Source: Photorhabdus cinerea (GTDB taxonomy: Bacteria > Pseudomonadota > Gammaproteobacteria > Enterobacterales > Enterobacteriaceae). From it: 64,000 nt of DNA. Positions 34,907 through 44,599 of this stretch are shown one piece after another; position 1 is the first letter of the stretch, and each line of letters opens with the position of its first letter. Both the position numbers and the translations under genes were made by a program. The stretch is taken from assembly GCF_011189575.1 (NCBI RefSeq), contig NZ_PUJW01000011.1:113786-177785 (forward strand), read 5' to 3'. Below the pieces are notes generated by a model. That model was not told where the DNA came from. It worked only from the letters and a program-made list of their open reading frames with translations, and did not search any database.

Positions 34907-35797
34907 ATGACTAAGCAAAATAGGATTGATGCGTCTGGCTATACCTATTCACATGAGCATCTGCATATTGATTTATCGTCATTTAAAAACAACATTGATT
35001 GTCGGCTGGATCAATATGACTTGATTTGTGATGAGATGAAAACATTGGTCAACCTTGGTGTAGGCAATATTGTGGAAATGACCAATCGTTACATGGGGCG
35101 TAATCCACAGTTTATGCTGGATTTGATGCAGAATTCTGGCATTAATGTGATTGCCTCAACGGGTTATTACCAGTCTGCCTTTTTTCCTGAGCATGTAGCG
35201 CATACCACTGCCCAGCAACTGGCGGATGAAATGATCGCTGAAATTGAGCAGGGTATTGATGGCACAACGCTGAGAGCTGGAGTGATTGCGGAAATTGGTT
35301 CCAGTAAGGGTGTTATCACACCTGATGAAGAGAAAGTATTTCATGCCGCAGCGATAGCGCATTTGGAAACTGGACGCCCCATTTCTACACATACTTCATT
35401 AAGTACGATGGGGCTTGAGCAACTGGCGTTACTGAAAAAGCATGGTGTAGATGCTGAGCGGGTAGTTATCGGACATTGTGACTTGCGGGACAATCTGGAC
35501 AATATCCTGCGTATGATTGAACAGGGGGCTTATATACAATTTGACACGATTGGCAAGAACGATTACTACCCGGATGAAAAACGTGTCGCCATGCTACAGA
35601 CACTGTCCCAGCGCGGTCTGCTTAACCGTATCATGTTATCGATGGATATAACCCGCCGATCCCATCTTAAGGCCAATGGTGGCAATGGTTTTGAATATTT
35701 AATCCGCACCTTTGTTCCAATGCTGAGGAATGCTGGATTAACGCAAATAGAAATTGATCTAATGTTACGTGACAACCCCGCGGTATTTTTCAAATAA
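34907..35797 (+). CDS. php: Php (YhfV), phosphotriesterase homology protein
   Basis: A 296-residue amidohydrolase-fold protein matching E. coli Php: metal ligands H16 and H18 in SHEHLHIDL, the bridging glutamate in AGVIAEIGSSKG (where true phosphotriesterases have lysine), histidines in STHTS and IGHCDLRDN, and the aspartate in LSMDITRRSH. It probably binds two divalent metals. The physiological reaction is not known; a lactonase or phosphodiesterase-type hydrolysis is plausible. The gene starts 36 bases after yhfX. Confidence 0.93.
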   Translation: MTKQNRIDASGYTYSHEHLHIDLSSFKNNIDCRLDQYDLICDEMKTLVNLGVGNIVEMTNRYMGRNPQFMLDLMQNSGINVIASTGYYQSAFFPEHVAHTTAQQLADEMIAEIEQGIDGTTLRAGVIAEIGSSKGVITPDEEKVFHAAAIAHLETGRPISTHTSLSTMGLEQLALLKKHGVDAERVVIGHCDLRDNLDNILRMIEQGAYIQFDTIGKNDYYPDEKRVAMLQTLSQRGLLNRIMLSMDITRRSHLKANGGNGFEYLIRTFVPMLRNAGLTQIEIDLMLRDNPAVFFK

Positions 35798-35808
35798 AGG
35801 AAAAACAT

Positions 35809-36168
35809 ATGAGATTTGTTATCGGAGGACAAATTGAGAAAGAAAAAATTGTGGAAACTTTACGCCGTTTGGCTGGAGATAAAGCTTCGTCCATTACCTT
35901 AATGAGCGACATTGAAGCAGCCATGGCACTGGAGAGTGGCAGTGCGGATTATTATTTGGGTGCCTGTAATACTGGTGGGGGTGCCTTGGCAATGGCAATT
36001 GCTATCGTGGGTATAGATAAATGTGTCACGCTCAGTATGCCGGGAAAAATTCTGTCTGACGAAGAGATTATTGCGCATGTGAACGCCGGGAAGACCGCAT
36101 TTGGTTTTATTGGTCAGGATATAGAAGCTGTCATCCCGGTGATTATCAGGGCTATTTTTTCTTCATAA
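35809..36168 (+). CDS. yhfU: YhfU, DUF2620 protein
   Basis: A 119-residue protein of the DUF2620/YhfU family (SDIEAAMALESGSADYYLGACNTGGGALAMAIAIVG). The G-A-C-N-T-G-G-G segment looks like a ligand loop. No activity is known; it always travels with the YhfT membrane protein and may be a soluble component of that transporter. AAGGAAAAACATATG gives a good ribosome site 12 bases after php. Confidence 0.88.
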   Translation: MRFVIGGQIEKEKIVETLRRLAGDKASSITLMSDIEAAMALESGSADYYLGACNTGGGALAMAIAIVGIDKCVTLSMPGKILSDEEIIAHVNAGKTAFGFIGQDIEAVIPVIIRAIFSS

Positions 36169-36179
36169 GGACATAGAAG

Positions 36180-37535
36180 ATGGAATACGAATTTTTCACA
36201 CGTTTAATGGAAATTGATCCGTTTAAAGCGGGTTTGCTGGCTGTTATTGGTGGGATATCAGCCATGATGGCTAACTGTGGTATTGCGGTATTTCATGACG
36301 GGTTGCGCCCTTTAATCCCGGAACATCTTGAAGGGCGTATGAATCGTAAAACCTTAGCGGCGACCAGTTTTGCCTTAAGTTTTGGTCTGGTTATCGGTTT
36401 TGGCATTCCATTCTCGCTTACAGCACCGATTATCTTGGTGCATAGCTTGTTGCTGGGAACAGATGTGATCGGTACCTGGTGCGCAAACAGTAAAAAAGGT
36501 TTCGTGATTTCTGGTGTCCTGGGGGCATTGTATGCCGTTGCTTTGATGACGGGTTTACGATCTGTTGTTGATATCTTTGCCCATTTACCCGTTAATTTCA
36601 TGAACAATCTGAGTAAGGTTGGCGATCCTATCGTTGCCTGCTTTGCGTTATTCCCTGCGATTGTTGTGGCGTATCAATATGGATATCGCAAAGGGATATG
36701 GGTGCTGATTGCGACACTGGTGGGGTATATCGCGACGAAAGCGATAGGCTCACTAAGTTTTGGTGGAGCCCTGAGCAAACCAGTGCAACTGGACCCCAAC
36801 GGGGTAGCGCTCCTGATTTCGATGATTGTAATGTTCTACTTTGCAATGAAAGAACGTGCTCCCAAAGCAGGAGATGGACAAGCTTCAGCTAAAGGTGCAA
36901 ATGAGATGTTGGTTGGATTATTTTCTACGCGAATACAGCGTATTCAAAATAACATCTGGCTATTGGTAGTGAGTGGTGGCTTGACTGCTGTGGCAGCTTC
37001 GATGTCACTCAGTCTGCTGGCAGAAGGGCCGGTATCACTGCAATTGATGGCGCAGGGGGAAGGGGCTAACGCTACGTTGGTGGCTTTGGCCAGGGCAATC
37101 AGCTTTGTTCCATTAGTCGGCATGACTGCTATTGCTACCGGGGTGTATAGCCCGGTGGGTATGAAATTCGTGTTTGTTGCCGGATTAGCCACGAATAACC
37201 TGTGGATTGCCTTCATTGCTGGCAGTGTGATTATGTTTATGGAAATCAAACTACTGGCAAGAATTGCTATCTGGCTGGATAAATATCCTGGCGTGAAAGC
37301 CTGTGGCGACCATATTCGAACAGTCATTACCCGCATGTTGGAGGTTTCCTTATTAGTGGGGGGAATGATTGCTTCCAACGCTATTCTGCCGGGAATGGGA
37401 TTTATGGTGGTGGCGGGCATTTATCTGCTTAATCGCACGTCTAAGCGTCCTTTAGTTGAAATGGCTATTGGGCCTATTGCAACGATTGTGGTTGGTGTTC
37501 TGGCTAACGTCATTCATCTGGTAGGTATTCGTTAA
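36180..37535 (+). CDS. yhfT: YhfT, multi-spanning membrane transport protein
   Basis: A 451-residue integral membrane protein with about 12 hydrophobic segments, matching E. coli YhfT (FKAGLLAVIGGISAMMANCG, PVGMKFVFVAGLATNNLWIAF). It is predicted to be a transporter for the unknown substrate of the pathway. It follows yhfU by 11 bases. A 9-bp inverted repeat lies between it and yhfS. Confidence 0.88.
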   Translation: MEYEFFTRLMEIDPFKAGLLAVIGGISAMMANCGIAVFHDGLRPLIPEHLEGRMNRKTLAATSFALSFGLVIGFGIPFSLTAPIILVHSLLLGTDVIGTWCANSKKGFVISGVLGALYAVALMTGLRSVVDIFAHLPVNFMNNLSKVGDPIVACFALFPAIVVAYQYGYRKGIWVLIATLVGYIATKAIGSLSFGGALSKPVQLDPNGVALLISMIVMFYFAMKERAPKAGDGQASAKGANEMLVGLFSTRIQRIQNNIWLLVVSGGLTAVAASMSLSLLAEGPVSLQLMAQGEGANATLVALARAISFVPLVGMTAIATGVYSPVGMKFVFVAGLATNNLWIAFIAGSVIMFMEIKLLARIAIWLDKYPGVKACGDHIRTVITRMLEVSLLVGGMIASNAILPGMGFMVVAGIYLLNRTSKRPLVEMAIGPIATIVVGVLANVIHLVGIR

Positions 37536-37549
37536 TTGAATAAATAGAT

Positions 37550-37599
37550 CCTCTCCCTCTATTTTGTGATGTTTGTGATGGCAACAAGAAAGGGAGAGG
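37550..37599 (+). other. Hairpin in the yhfT-yhfS spacer
   Basis: CCTCTCCCT (37550-37558) is complementary to AGGGAGAGG (37591-37599), loop 32 bases, ending 15 bases before the yhfS start and next to its GGAG. It could act as an attenuator, an RNA stabiliser or partly cover the ribosome site. Confidence 0.45.
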
Positions 37600-37614
37600 G
37601 TCGGAGAGCAGATA

Positions 37615-38736
37615 TTGAACACTCATCCATTACGTAGCTTGAATATGGAACAGGCACAGCAAAAACAGTTCCATTTAGTTGATATTATCTGCCGCCATTT
37701 TCCCGGTGCCGATTTCTTGACTACTGGAGATTTGGGATTGGTTCCGGGACTGAACCAACCACAGATGACGCAGCGAGTTGAATGTGTTATTGCAGATTTC
37801 TTTTCCGCTGAGTCAGCTGTATTAGTGCAAGGAGCGGGAACAGGGGCAATACGCAGTGGTCTGGCGGCATTAGTTAACGTGGGCGATACTCTGTTGGTTC
37901 ATGATGCACCGTTATATCCCACAACCGCTACCATTGCTGGACAGATGGGTTTAAATCTTATACGGGCTGATTTCAATCAATCTGAACGAGTACATGCTGC
38001 GATTTTGCAACATCGTCCGGTAGCCGGGTTGGTACAACATACGCGCCAGAAAATCGATGATTCTTATGAGTTGGCTACTGTAATTTCATTGATGAATGCT
38101 GCGTCGTTACCGGTACTGGTTGATGATAATTACGCAGTTATGAAAGTAGAACATATTGGTTGTGAATGTGGTGCTGCGTTGTCAACTTTCTCCAGTTTTA
38201 AATTGTTTGGCCCGCAAGGTGTTGGTGTGGTGGCAGGTCAAAAAGCGGCAATCGACAGCATCCGACGTAGTATGTATTCCGGAGGAAGTCAGGTGCAGGG
38301 ATTTCAGGCATTGGAAGTGTTGCGCGGGCTGGTATTTGCGCCGGTAATGCATGCTGTGCAGGCTCAAGTGAGTGAAACGTTGGTTACCTGGCTTAATCAG
38401 GGAATAATACCGCAGGTAAAACAGGCAGTGATTGCAAACGCACAATCTAAAGTATTGTTGGTAGAATTTTATGACGAGATTGCAGAACAAGTCCTTTGCT
38501 TTGCACATGAACTTGGTGCGCTGCCTTATCCGGTTGGTGCTGAATCAAAGTTCGAAATTCCACCGTTGTTTTACCGGTTATCTGGTACATTCCGTCAATC
38601 TGATTCCACTTTAGAAAAGCGGATGATACGAATAAATCCTAATCGAAGTGGTGCGGAAACGGTGATGCGAGTTTTGAGTGAAAGTTGTGCGCGGGCTATC
38701 GCCTTGCCTTGTAGTGATCAGAAGTCAGATAAGTAG
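37615..38736 (+). CDS. yhfS: YhfS, PLP-dependent aminotransferase/lyase-like protein
   Basis: A 373-residue fold-type I PLP enzyme matching E. coli YhfS (FPGADFLTTGDLGLVPGLNQ, VQGAGTGAIRSGLAALVNVG, DDNYAVMKVEHIGCECGA, FSSFKLFGPQGVGVV, SGGSQVQGFQALEVLRGLVFAP). The PLP lysine is in SSFKLFGP. The reaction is unknown. The start is TTG at 37615, after GGAGAGCAGATA, aligning with the E. coli N-terminus. It closes the operon. A damaged duplicate of its 5' end lies at 30865. Confidence 0.9.
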   Translation: MNTHPLRSLNMEQAQQKQFHLVDIICRHFPGADFLTTGDLGLVPGLNQPQMTQRVECVIADFFSAESAVLVQGAGTGAIRSGLAALVNVGDTLLVHDAPLYPTTATIAGQMGLNLIRADFNQSERVHAAILQHRPVAGLVQHTRQKIDDSYELATVISLMNAASLPVLVDDNYAVMKVEHIGCECGAALSTFSSFKLFGPQGVGVVAGQKAAIDSIRRSMYSGGSQVQGFQALEVLRGLVFAPVMHAVQAQVSETLVTWLNQGIIPQVKQAVIANAQSKVLLVEFYDEIAEQVLCFAHELGALPYPVGAESKFEIPPLFYRLSGTFRQSDSTLEKRMIRINPNRSGAETVMRVLSESCARAIALPCSDQKSDK

Positions 38737-38947
38737 AGGGTTATTTTAGAGGCGCTACATCCGCCACAATGGGCGGTATATTATCAGTTATTTAAAACGT
38801 TTTAACATATTTGGAGTATAAAGAGTCAGTGTCAAGATTTATAACTTGATGGAGTAGAAGAATCTGCAATATCATTGATTGTATTCCTAGTTATTACTCA
38901 AATTGTCAATATATTCAAAGAGAAAAAATAATAGCAAAATCGATTGC

Positions 38948-39643
38948 TTACAGTAGAAAATGACCTATAGATAGAGAATATCTTGGTGGAACATATAGGT
39001 CATAACCATTTTCTTTACAAAGTGAGCGTAATTCCATAGTTGAGCTGACAGACAATTTTTCATAGATATTTTCGAAATATTTTTCTACAGTGCGGCATGA
39101 CATATGCATTTCATTGGCCATATCTTTGTTATTAATACCGCAGCAAAATAGAAAAATCATGATCCATTCAATTTCTTTTAAAATATCATTCGGGGGCCTG
39201 GAGCTGATCGATATAGGTGTACTATTCTTCATATAATGAGATACGGTAAAATGCTCTACTTCTTTAGCATGGCAAATAATTCCCATACATTGATTATTCT
39301 CATCCATCAAGGGATATTTTTCACAAAAATAGGATTTAGGTCGTTGACCATTACCTTGAGGATAAGTCCCAATAGATGATATTCGTTGCATACATTTTAA
39401 GACATGACGATCATGTTCTTTAAAATGGTGGGAAAAACCATTGACTGGCGTTGGTAATTGTTCATCAGTATATCCGACAACATCAAAGTTTTCAGGTAAC
39501 TTATTGGCTTTTATAAACACCGTATTTGCATAAATAAAACGGGATTCATTGTCTTTTACAAACCATGCGTCAGGGCTTCTATCCCACATATTTGTGAACT
39601 GACGGGTAATAAAAGGGACTTTTCTAAATGCTGATTCACTCAT
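38948..39643 (-). CDS. PAS4-LuxR regulator, type 1 (module B)
   Basis: 231 residues, very similar to the genes at 27982 and 43046. PAS4-like sensor (SPDAWFVKDNESRFIYANTVF, MQRISSIGTYPQGNGQRPKS) and LuxR helix-turn-helix (LKEIEWIMIFLFCCGINNKD, SCRTVEKYFENIYEKLSVSS). It ends module B in transcription order. The ligand is unknown. Confidence 0.87.
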   Translation of the reverse strand: MSESAFRKVPFITRQFTNMWDRSPDAWFVKDNESRFIYANTVFIKANKLPENFDVVGYTDEQLPTPVNGFSHHFKEHDRHVLKCMQRISSIGTYPQGNGQRPKSYFCEKYPLMDENNQCMGIICHAKEVEHFTVSHYMKNSTPISISSRPPNDILKEIEWIMIFLFCCGINNKDMANEMHMSCRTVEKYFENIYEKLSVSSTMELRSLCKENGYDLYVPPRYSLSIGHFLL

Positions 39644-39791
39644 ACATATCCTTCGAGGTAATTATTGTTTTTTAACCTATTGAATGTAGGTATATTCTTT
39701 ATGAAGAAAAACATATTCCCGCAGAGCTATCTATTTTATCAATAAATAATGGACAAAGGTAGCATATATAAACTGGGAATTAATACGTAAT

Positions 39792-40463
39792 CTAAGACAA
39801 TAAAAATTTCTCTGGTATAAAGTGGTTAAAGTTATTGACCAGACAGTATTCTTCCAGTTGCTGACTGGAATGAACACTAACCTTACGATATATTCGGGTC
39901 ATATGAGTCTCAACAGCATGATAGGCAATATTCAGTATCTGTCCAATCTGTTTTCTGGAGTGTTTCTGTAAGAATAAGAAGATGATATCCCACTCGTGTA
40001 GAGTAAAAAGATCATTTGGTGGTTGGAGTATAATGGAAGAGGGTAGTTTGTCATAATATTGATATAAGTGGGCCAATGAGTACTCTTTAGCTTTCCACAT
40101 ATGATACATAATTCCTATGCAGCTCCCATCTTCGTGATAAAAAGGCAGCTTTTCACAAAAATAAGAGGACCGAGTTTGCTCTTTGCCAAATACATGTGTT
40201 TCAAGTGAACATACTCTCTGTCCTTCGGTCATGACATTTTTATCGTGGACAATGAATTCTTTTGCAAATTCAGCACCATCCCAGGGAAGTTCATGATCAT
40301 CAAGCCCTTCGTAATCAAACGATTCTTTGAAATTATGAATGGATTTTTTTGTTGCTGAATTACCATAAATAAAATTTGAAGAACTATCTTTTATTCCCCA
40401 TGGTTCATTGCTCATCTCCATTGTGTTAATAATTTGAGGTGATATTACATAGTTCTTCTTCAT
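39792..40463 (-). CDS. PAS4-LuxR regulator, type 2b (module B)
   Basis: 223 residues. PAS4-like domain (SNEPWGIKDSSSNFIYGNSA, CSLETHVFGKEQTRSSYF) and LuxR domain (FTLHEWDIIFLFLQKHSRKQ, IAYHAVETHMTRIYRKVSVH). It shares long stretches with the type-2 gene of module C at 43874, including the end NNFNHFIPEKFLLS, and with the neighbour at 40495, from which it seems to have split by tandem duplication. Confidence 0.86.
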   Translation of the reverse strand: MKKNYVISPQIINTMEMSNEPWGIKDSSSNFIYGNSATKKSIHNFKESFDYEGLDDHELPWDGAEFAKEFIVHDKNVMTEGQRVCSLETHVFGKEQTRSSYFCEKLPFYHEDGSCIGIMYHMWKAKEYSLAHLYQYYDKLPSSIILQPPNDLFTLHEWDIIFLFLQKHSRKQIGQILNIAYHAVETHMTRIYRKVSVHSSQQLEEYCLVNNFNHFIPEKFLLS

Positions 40464-40494
40464 GTTGGTAGAAAATCCTTTATAAATCTATGGG

Positions 40495-41175
40495 TTAAAG
40501 AAACATTCTGCTTTCCGGGTGCACAAATCTTTCTGGCACATAGAGATCATAATCATTAAAGCGACAATATTCTTCCAATTGATAGCTAGAACTCACGCCG
40601 ATCTTTTTATATATCCGTGACATATGGGTTTCAACAGTACGGTAGGAGATATTCAATACTCGCCCCATTTGTTTACTGGTATACTTTTGTAAAGAGAGGA
40701 AAATAATATCCCATTCTCGTTGGGTGAAAAGATCAGTCGGTGGTTGAAACATAATTGATGCGGGGAGTTTTCCGTGGTATAGACGGGTTAATGAAAAATC
40801 CTGGGCTGGCCAACCATGAAACATAATGCCTATACAACTGCCATCATCATGATAAATAGGGGATTTTTCAAAAAAATAAGAGGACAGAATTTGTTCTTTC
40901 CCAAATACATGTGTTTCAAGTGAACATACTCTTTGTTCTTTTGTCATTACACTTTTATCATGAGCAATAAACTCTTCTGCAAATTCAGCACCATCCCAGG
41001 GAAGTTCGTCATCGAAAAGTCCTTCATATTCAAAGGAATTTGGAAAATTTTGGAGATATTTAAATGCCTGATTAGCATAAATAAAGCATGAATTTTTGTC
41101 TTTTATTCCCCAAGGGTCATTACTTTGCTGCATTGTGTTAATGACTTGGGATGAGATAGTTAATTTATTCTTCAT
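40495..41175 (-). CDS. PAS4-LuxR regulator, type 2a (module B)
   Basis: 226 residues. PAS4-like domain (SNDPWGIKDKNSCFIYANQA, PWDGAEFAEEFIAHDKSVM) and LuxR domain (FTQREWDIIFLSLQKYTSKQ, ISYRTVETHMSRIYKKIGVS) with a canonical recognition helix. Module B is the only one with two type-2 genes. The 31-base gap to the next gene suggests co-transcription. Confidence 0.87.
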   Translation of the reverse strand: MKNKLTISSQVINTMQQSNDPWGIKDKNSCFIYANQAFKYLQNFPNSFEYEGLFDDELPWDGAEFAEEFIAHDKSVMTKEQRVCSLETHVFGKEQILSSYFFEKSPIYHDDGSCIGIMFHGWPAQDFSLTRLYHGKLPASIMFQPPTDLFTQREWDIIFLSLQKYTSKQMGRVLNISYRTVETHMSRIYKKIGVSSSYQLEEYCRFNDYDLYVPERFVHPESRMFL

Positions 41176-41231
41176 ATTATCATTCCGTTTTGACAGTTTT
41201 TGAGTTTAACTCTTAATATCTGAGTTTATGA

Positions 41232-41948
41232 TCAATTTAGCTCTATGCTACCAATAGTGATAAATCTTTCTGGAATATAAAGATCAAATTTATTTTCCTT
41301 ACAGAAATCCGTTAGTTCTTTATGCTTAGGTAAGTTAAATTTTTGGTAAATAGACTGAATATGATTAACAACATCTTCTGTACTTATCATTAATTCTTCA
41401 CTGATGTGTTCTTTATCCACTGAACGCAGAGTTAAAAAGAGAACTTCCCATTCAGTTTGAGTCAGTATATCGTTAGGTGGTATAAACTTTAGCGTTTCTG
41501 GCAATGTTTTTTCATAATAATAAGAAACAGAAAAATCCTGTGTTTTGTATATATGAAAGGTAATACCAATACAGTCACCATTTTCATCACAAAGCGGATA
41601 TTTATTACAGAGGTAAGTTTGCTTAACCCTATTTTCTCCAAGTGGATGTGTTTCTAGCGAGGTTACCCGTTGCATAGTTTGAATAACTTTTTGATCCTGA
41701 CGGCGGAATTCTCTTTCATATTCTGCAACAGGAGAAGGTAATTCACTGACTGAAAGCCCTGTAATATCGAAATCTTCAGGCAGATTGAGTAGTCGATAGA
41801 AAGCGGGATTGGCATAGATAAATCGTGACTGGAGATCTTTAGCTCCCCAGGGTTCATCACTTCTTTCCCACGTATAGATTAATTGTGGAGTGATATTATT
41901 AGGTTTGTTTCTTATATTTTTCATTGCAGATCCTAAACTATTATTCAA
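41232..41948 (-). CDS. PAS4-LuxR regulator, type 3 (module B, intact)
   Basis: 238 residues and the only intact type-3 gene of the window. PAS4-like domain (SDEPWGAKDLQSRFIYANPA, DFDITGLSVSELPSPVAEYE) and a divergent LuxR-type end (LTQTEWEVLFLTLRSVDKEH, STEDVVNHIQSIYQKFNLP), in which the recognition helix is less typical. It is first in transcription order of module B. Module A and C carry a truncated and a decayed version. Confidence 0.85.
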   Translation of the reverse strand: MNNSLGSAMKNIRNKPNNITPQLIYTWERSDEPWGAKDLQSRFIYANPAFYRLLNLPEDFDITGLSVSELPSPVAEYEREFRRQDQKVIQTMQRVTSLETHPLGENRVKQTYLCNKYPLCDENGDCIGITFHIYKTQDFSVSYYYEKTLPETLKFIPPNDILTQTEWEVLFLTLRSVDKEHISEELMISTEDVVNHIQSIYQKFNLPKHKELTDFCKENKFDLYIPERFITIGSIELN

Positions 41949-43045
41949 GCCGTTATATGAGATGGGGTTATTTCCTGATTCTACTTAAAATAGCTTGGTC
42001 ATATAATAGAATATAATAATTTATTCGTCAAAATACATATATTTATTAATTAAACTCTTTATTGTTTTTCAAAGTAATGTTCAATGGTAATAAATATCAC
42101 TGTTAATACTATTTTGTATAGAGATTATTTGTTCTATTTATTAAGTAGTCAGGTTAATGAGTTGGATTTTTAATCTATTGATCAATAAGTGATCTGTGTC
42201 ATAAATGTTCTGTCATGAATTGAAGATCTAAGAGTTATTCTGATAACAGATACTTATAACAGGATGAAATAAAAGGTATTATTCCTTCGGAACAGAATAA
42301 TACCGGGGAAATAGATCTAATTAAAATAGTGCTGAATTAGTTAAAGATTTTTTCTTAAATGTAACATTCTAAGTATCGTAATTCGATAAGCTTTTTGTTG
42401 AATATGGCGGCAGGATTGACTATCAGAGCGTTTCAGTCCGGAAGAGCAAGGAACTTCTTAAATAGCTATTCTTAAATAAAATTAAGGTTAGCTACATTCT
42501 TCTGAATTTAGTTTTTAAAGCATAATTAAATAGAAAACTTACTTAGAACAGTATAGTTGCGAAAGATAAAGTTGCATTTCAAATTCCATTTAGATATCTG
42601 TAACAATCGGAGCCTTACCTCGTTAATTCTGTGGTTTGTATTAATGGCTTTTTATCTTGACAGCACAGGCGTAATAAGCATTAGAACGAAAAAATTAGCT
42701 TGATTTCTCCAAATTAAGATATTTTACTGTGGAGTCTGTTTGCTGAATAGTGATATATACTGCAAAGGAATTTACAAAAAATTTAACCATTATGATGACC
42801 TTACAATACACTCGGTAAAGCACTAGTAATGTTAGGTCAGATGTATATTGGCCGATTGTATTCTATAATTATCAATTATTACCCTGATGTTGAAAATCGT
42901 TGGCAAAAAGTAAAAGACATAATATGTGAATCATAAATTATATTTATTGATATAAAGTTATTCTGTTAAATCTATACACATCTCATTAGTAATTCAGGTT
43001 AACTAAATAACCAATATAAAAATACATAATAGTAAACTCGAACAT
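41949..43045. other. Gene-free spacer between LuxR modules B and C
   Basis: About 1.1 kb. Near module B it holds the copied promoter region. On the plus strand at about 42816-42938 one frame reads LVMLGQMYIGRLYSIIINYY and DVENRWQKVKDIICES before a stop; it has no start or ribosome site and looks like the 3' end of a lost gene. Nothing else can be supported. Confidence 0.35.
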
Positions 43046-43741
43046 TTATAATAAAAAATGGCCTATAGGTTTAAAATATTTTGATGGAATAAATGTATCA
43101 TAACCATTTTCTTTGCAAAATAGTCTTAATTCAATAGCTGAACCGACTGATAGCTTCTTATAGATACATTCAAAATATTTTTCTACAGTATGGCATGAAA
43201 TTTTCATTTCATCGGCAATGCATTTATTGCTGATACCGCGACAGAATAGAAAAATAATAATCCATTCTTTCTTTGTTAATATATCGTTAGGTGGCTTAAG
43301 CCGAATAGATATAGAGGTGTTATTCTTGATGTAATGAGATACTGCAAAATGGTCTATTTCTTTGGCGTGGGATATTACTCCAATACATTGATTATTTTCA
43401 TCCATTAGTGGGTATTTATTACAAAAATAGGATTTGGGTCGTTGATCGCTGCCTTGAGGATAAATCCCAATAGATGATATCCGTTGCATACATTCTAAGA
43501 CTTTACGATCATGCTGTTCAAAAAGGTGAGCAAAACAATTAAATGGTGTAGGTAATTCTTTATCAGTATATCCGATAACATTAAAGTTTTCAGGTAACTT
43601 GCTGGCTTTAATAAATACTGTATTTGCATAAATGAAACGTAATTCTTTATCTTTTACAAACCATGCCTCGGAACTTCTGTCCCATGTATTCGTTAACTGA
43701 GAGGTAATAATAGGAGATTTTTGACATCCTGATTCACTCAT
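43046..43741 (-). CDS. PAS4-LuxR regulator, type 1 (module C)
   Basis: 231 residues, close to the genes at 27982 and 38948. PAS4-like sensor (SSEAWFVKDKELRFIYANTV, MQRISSIGIYPQGSDQRPKS) and LuxR domain (LTKKEWIIIFLFCRGISNKC, SCHTVEKYFECIYKKLSVGS). Part of module C. Confidence 0.87.
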   Translation of the reverse strand: MSESGCQKSPIITSQLTNTWDRSSEAWFVKDKELRFIYANTVFIKASKLPENFNVIGYTDKELPTPFNCFAHLFEQHDRKVLECMQRISSIGIYPQGSDQRPKSYFCNKYPLMDENNQCIGVISHAKEIDHFAVSHYIKNNTSISIRLKPPNDILTKKEWIIIFLFCRGISNKCIADEMKISCHTVEKYFECIYKKLSVGSAIELRLFCKENGYDTFIPSKYFKPIGHFLL

Positions 43742-43873
43742 AAATAACCTTTAAAAAATTATTGAATATAATTATGATATTTGTAAATAAAAATATATTC
43801 CAATGGAACTGATTGTTTTGTCCATTAATAATAGACAAAGGAAGTATATAGAAACTGGGAATTAATACGTAAT

Positions 43874-44542
43874 CTAAGACAATATAAATTTCTCTGGTAT
43901 AAAGTGATTAAAATTATTAGCCAGACAATATTCTTCTAGCTGTTGGCTGGAGTTAATGCCTGTTTTTCGATATATCTGAACCATATGAGATTCAATAGTA
44001 CGATAGGTAATATTCAATATCTGTCCAATCTGTTTTTTGGTCTTTTTCTGTAAAAAAAGAAAAATAATATCCCATTCACGTTGAGTAAAAAGATCAGTGG
44101 GTGGTTGGAACATTATCGATGCAGGTAATTTGTCATGATATTGATGTAGACAAGTTAATGAATAGTCTTTTGCTTTCCACCCATGATATATTACTCCCAT
44201 GCAACTTCCATCTTCGTGATAAAAAGGTGATTTTTCAAAAAAATAAGATGATAGAATTTGTGTTTTGCCAAATATATGTGTTTCTAGTGAGCATATCGTT
44301 TGCTCTTTTTCCATCACTTTTTTATCATGATTAATAAATTCTTCTGCAAATTTAGAACTATCCCAAGGAAGCTCATTTTCATAATGTCCCTCGTATTCAA
44401 ATGAATTTGAAAAATTCTGAAGAGATTTTAATGCCAGATTACCATAAATGAAGCATGAATTTTTATCTTTGATTCCCCATGGCTCATTGCTTACTGTTAA
44501 TGTGTTAATAATCTGAGATGATATAGTTACGTTATTTCTCAT
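43874..44542 (-). CDS. PAS4-LuxR regulator, type 2 (module C)
   Basis: 222 residues. PAS4-like domain (SNEPWGIKDKNSCFIYGNLA, CSLETHIFGKTQILSSYFFE) and LuxR domain (FTQREWDIIFLFLQKKTKKQ, ITYRTIESHMVQIYRKTGIN). The N-terminal half is closest to the gene at 40495, the C-terminal end (ANNFNHFIPEKFILS) to that at 39792, so it looks like either the ancestor of both or a recombinant. Confidence 0.86.
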   Translation of the reverse strand: MRNNVTISSQIINTLTVSNEPWGIKDKNSCFIYGNLALKSLQNFSNSFEYEGHYENELPWDSSKFAEEFINHDKKVMEKEQTICSLETHIFGKTQILSSYFFEKSPFYHEDGSCMGVIYHGWKAKDYSLTCLHQYHDKLPASIMFQPPTDLFTQREWDIIFLFLQKKTKKQIGQILNITYRTIESHMVQIYRKTGINSSQQLEEYCLANNFNHFIPEKFILS

Positions 44543-44599
44543 ATTATAATTCCTTTTTTTAATTTTTAGGTTTCGAACTTGATATGTTTGAATTATGCA

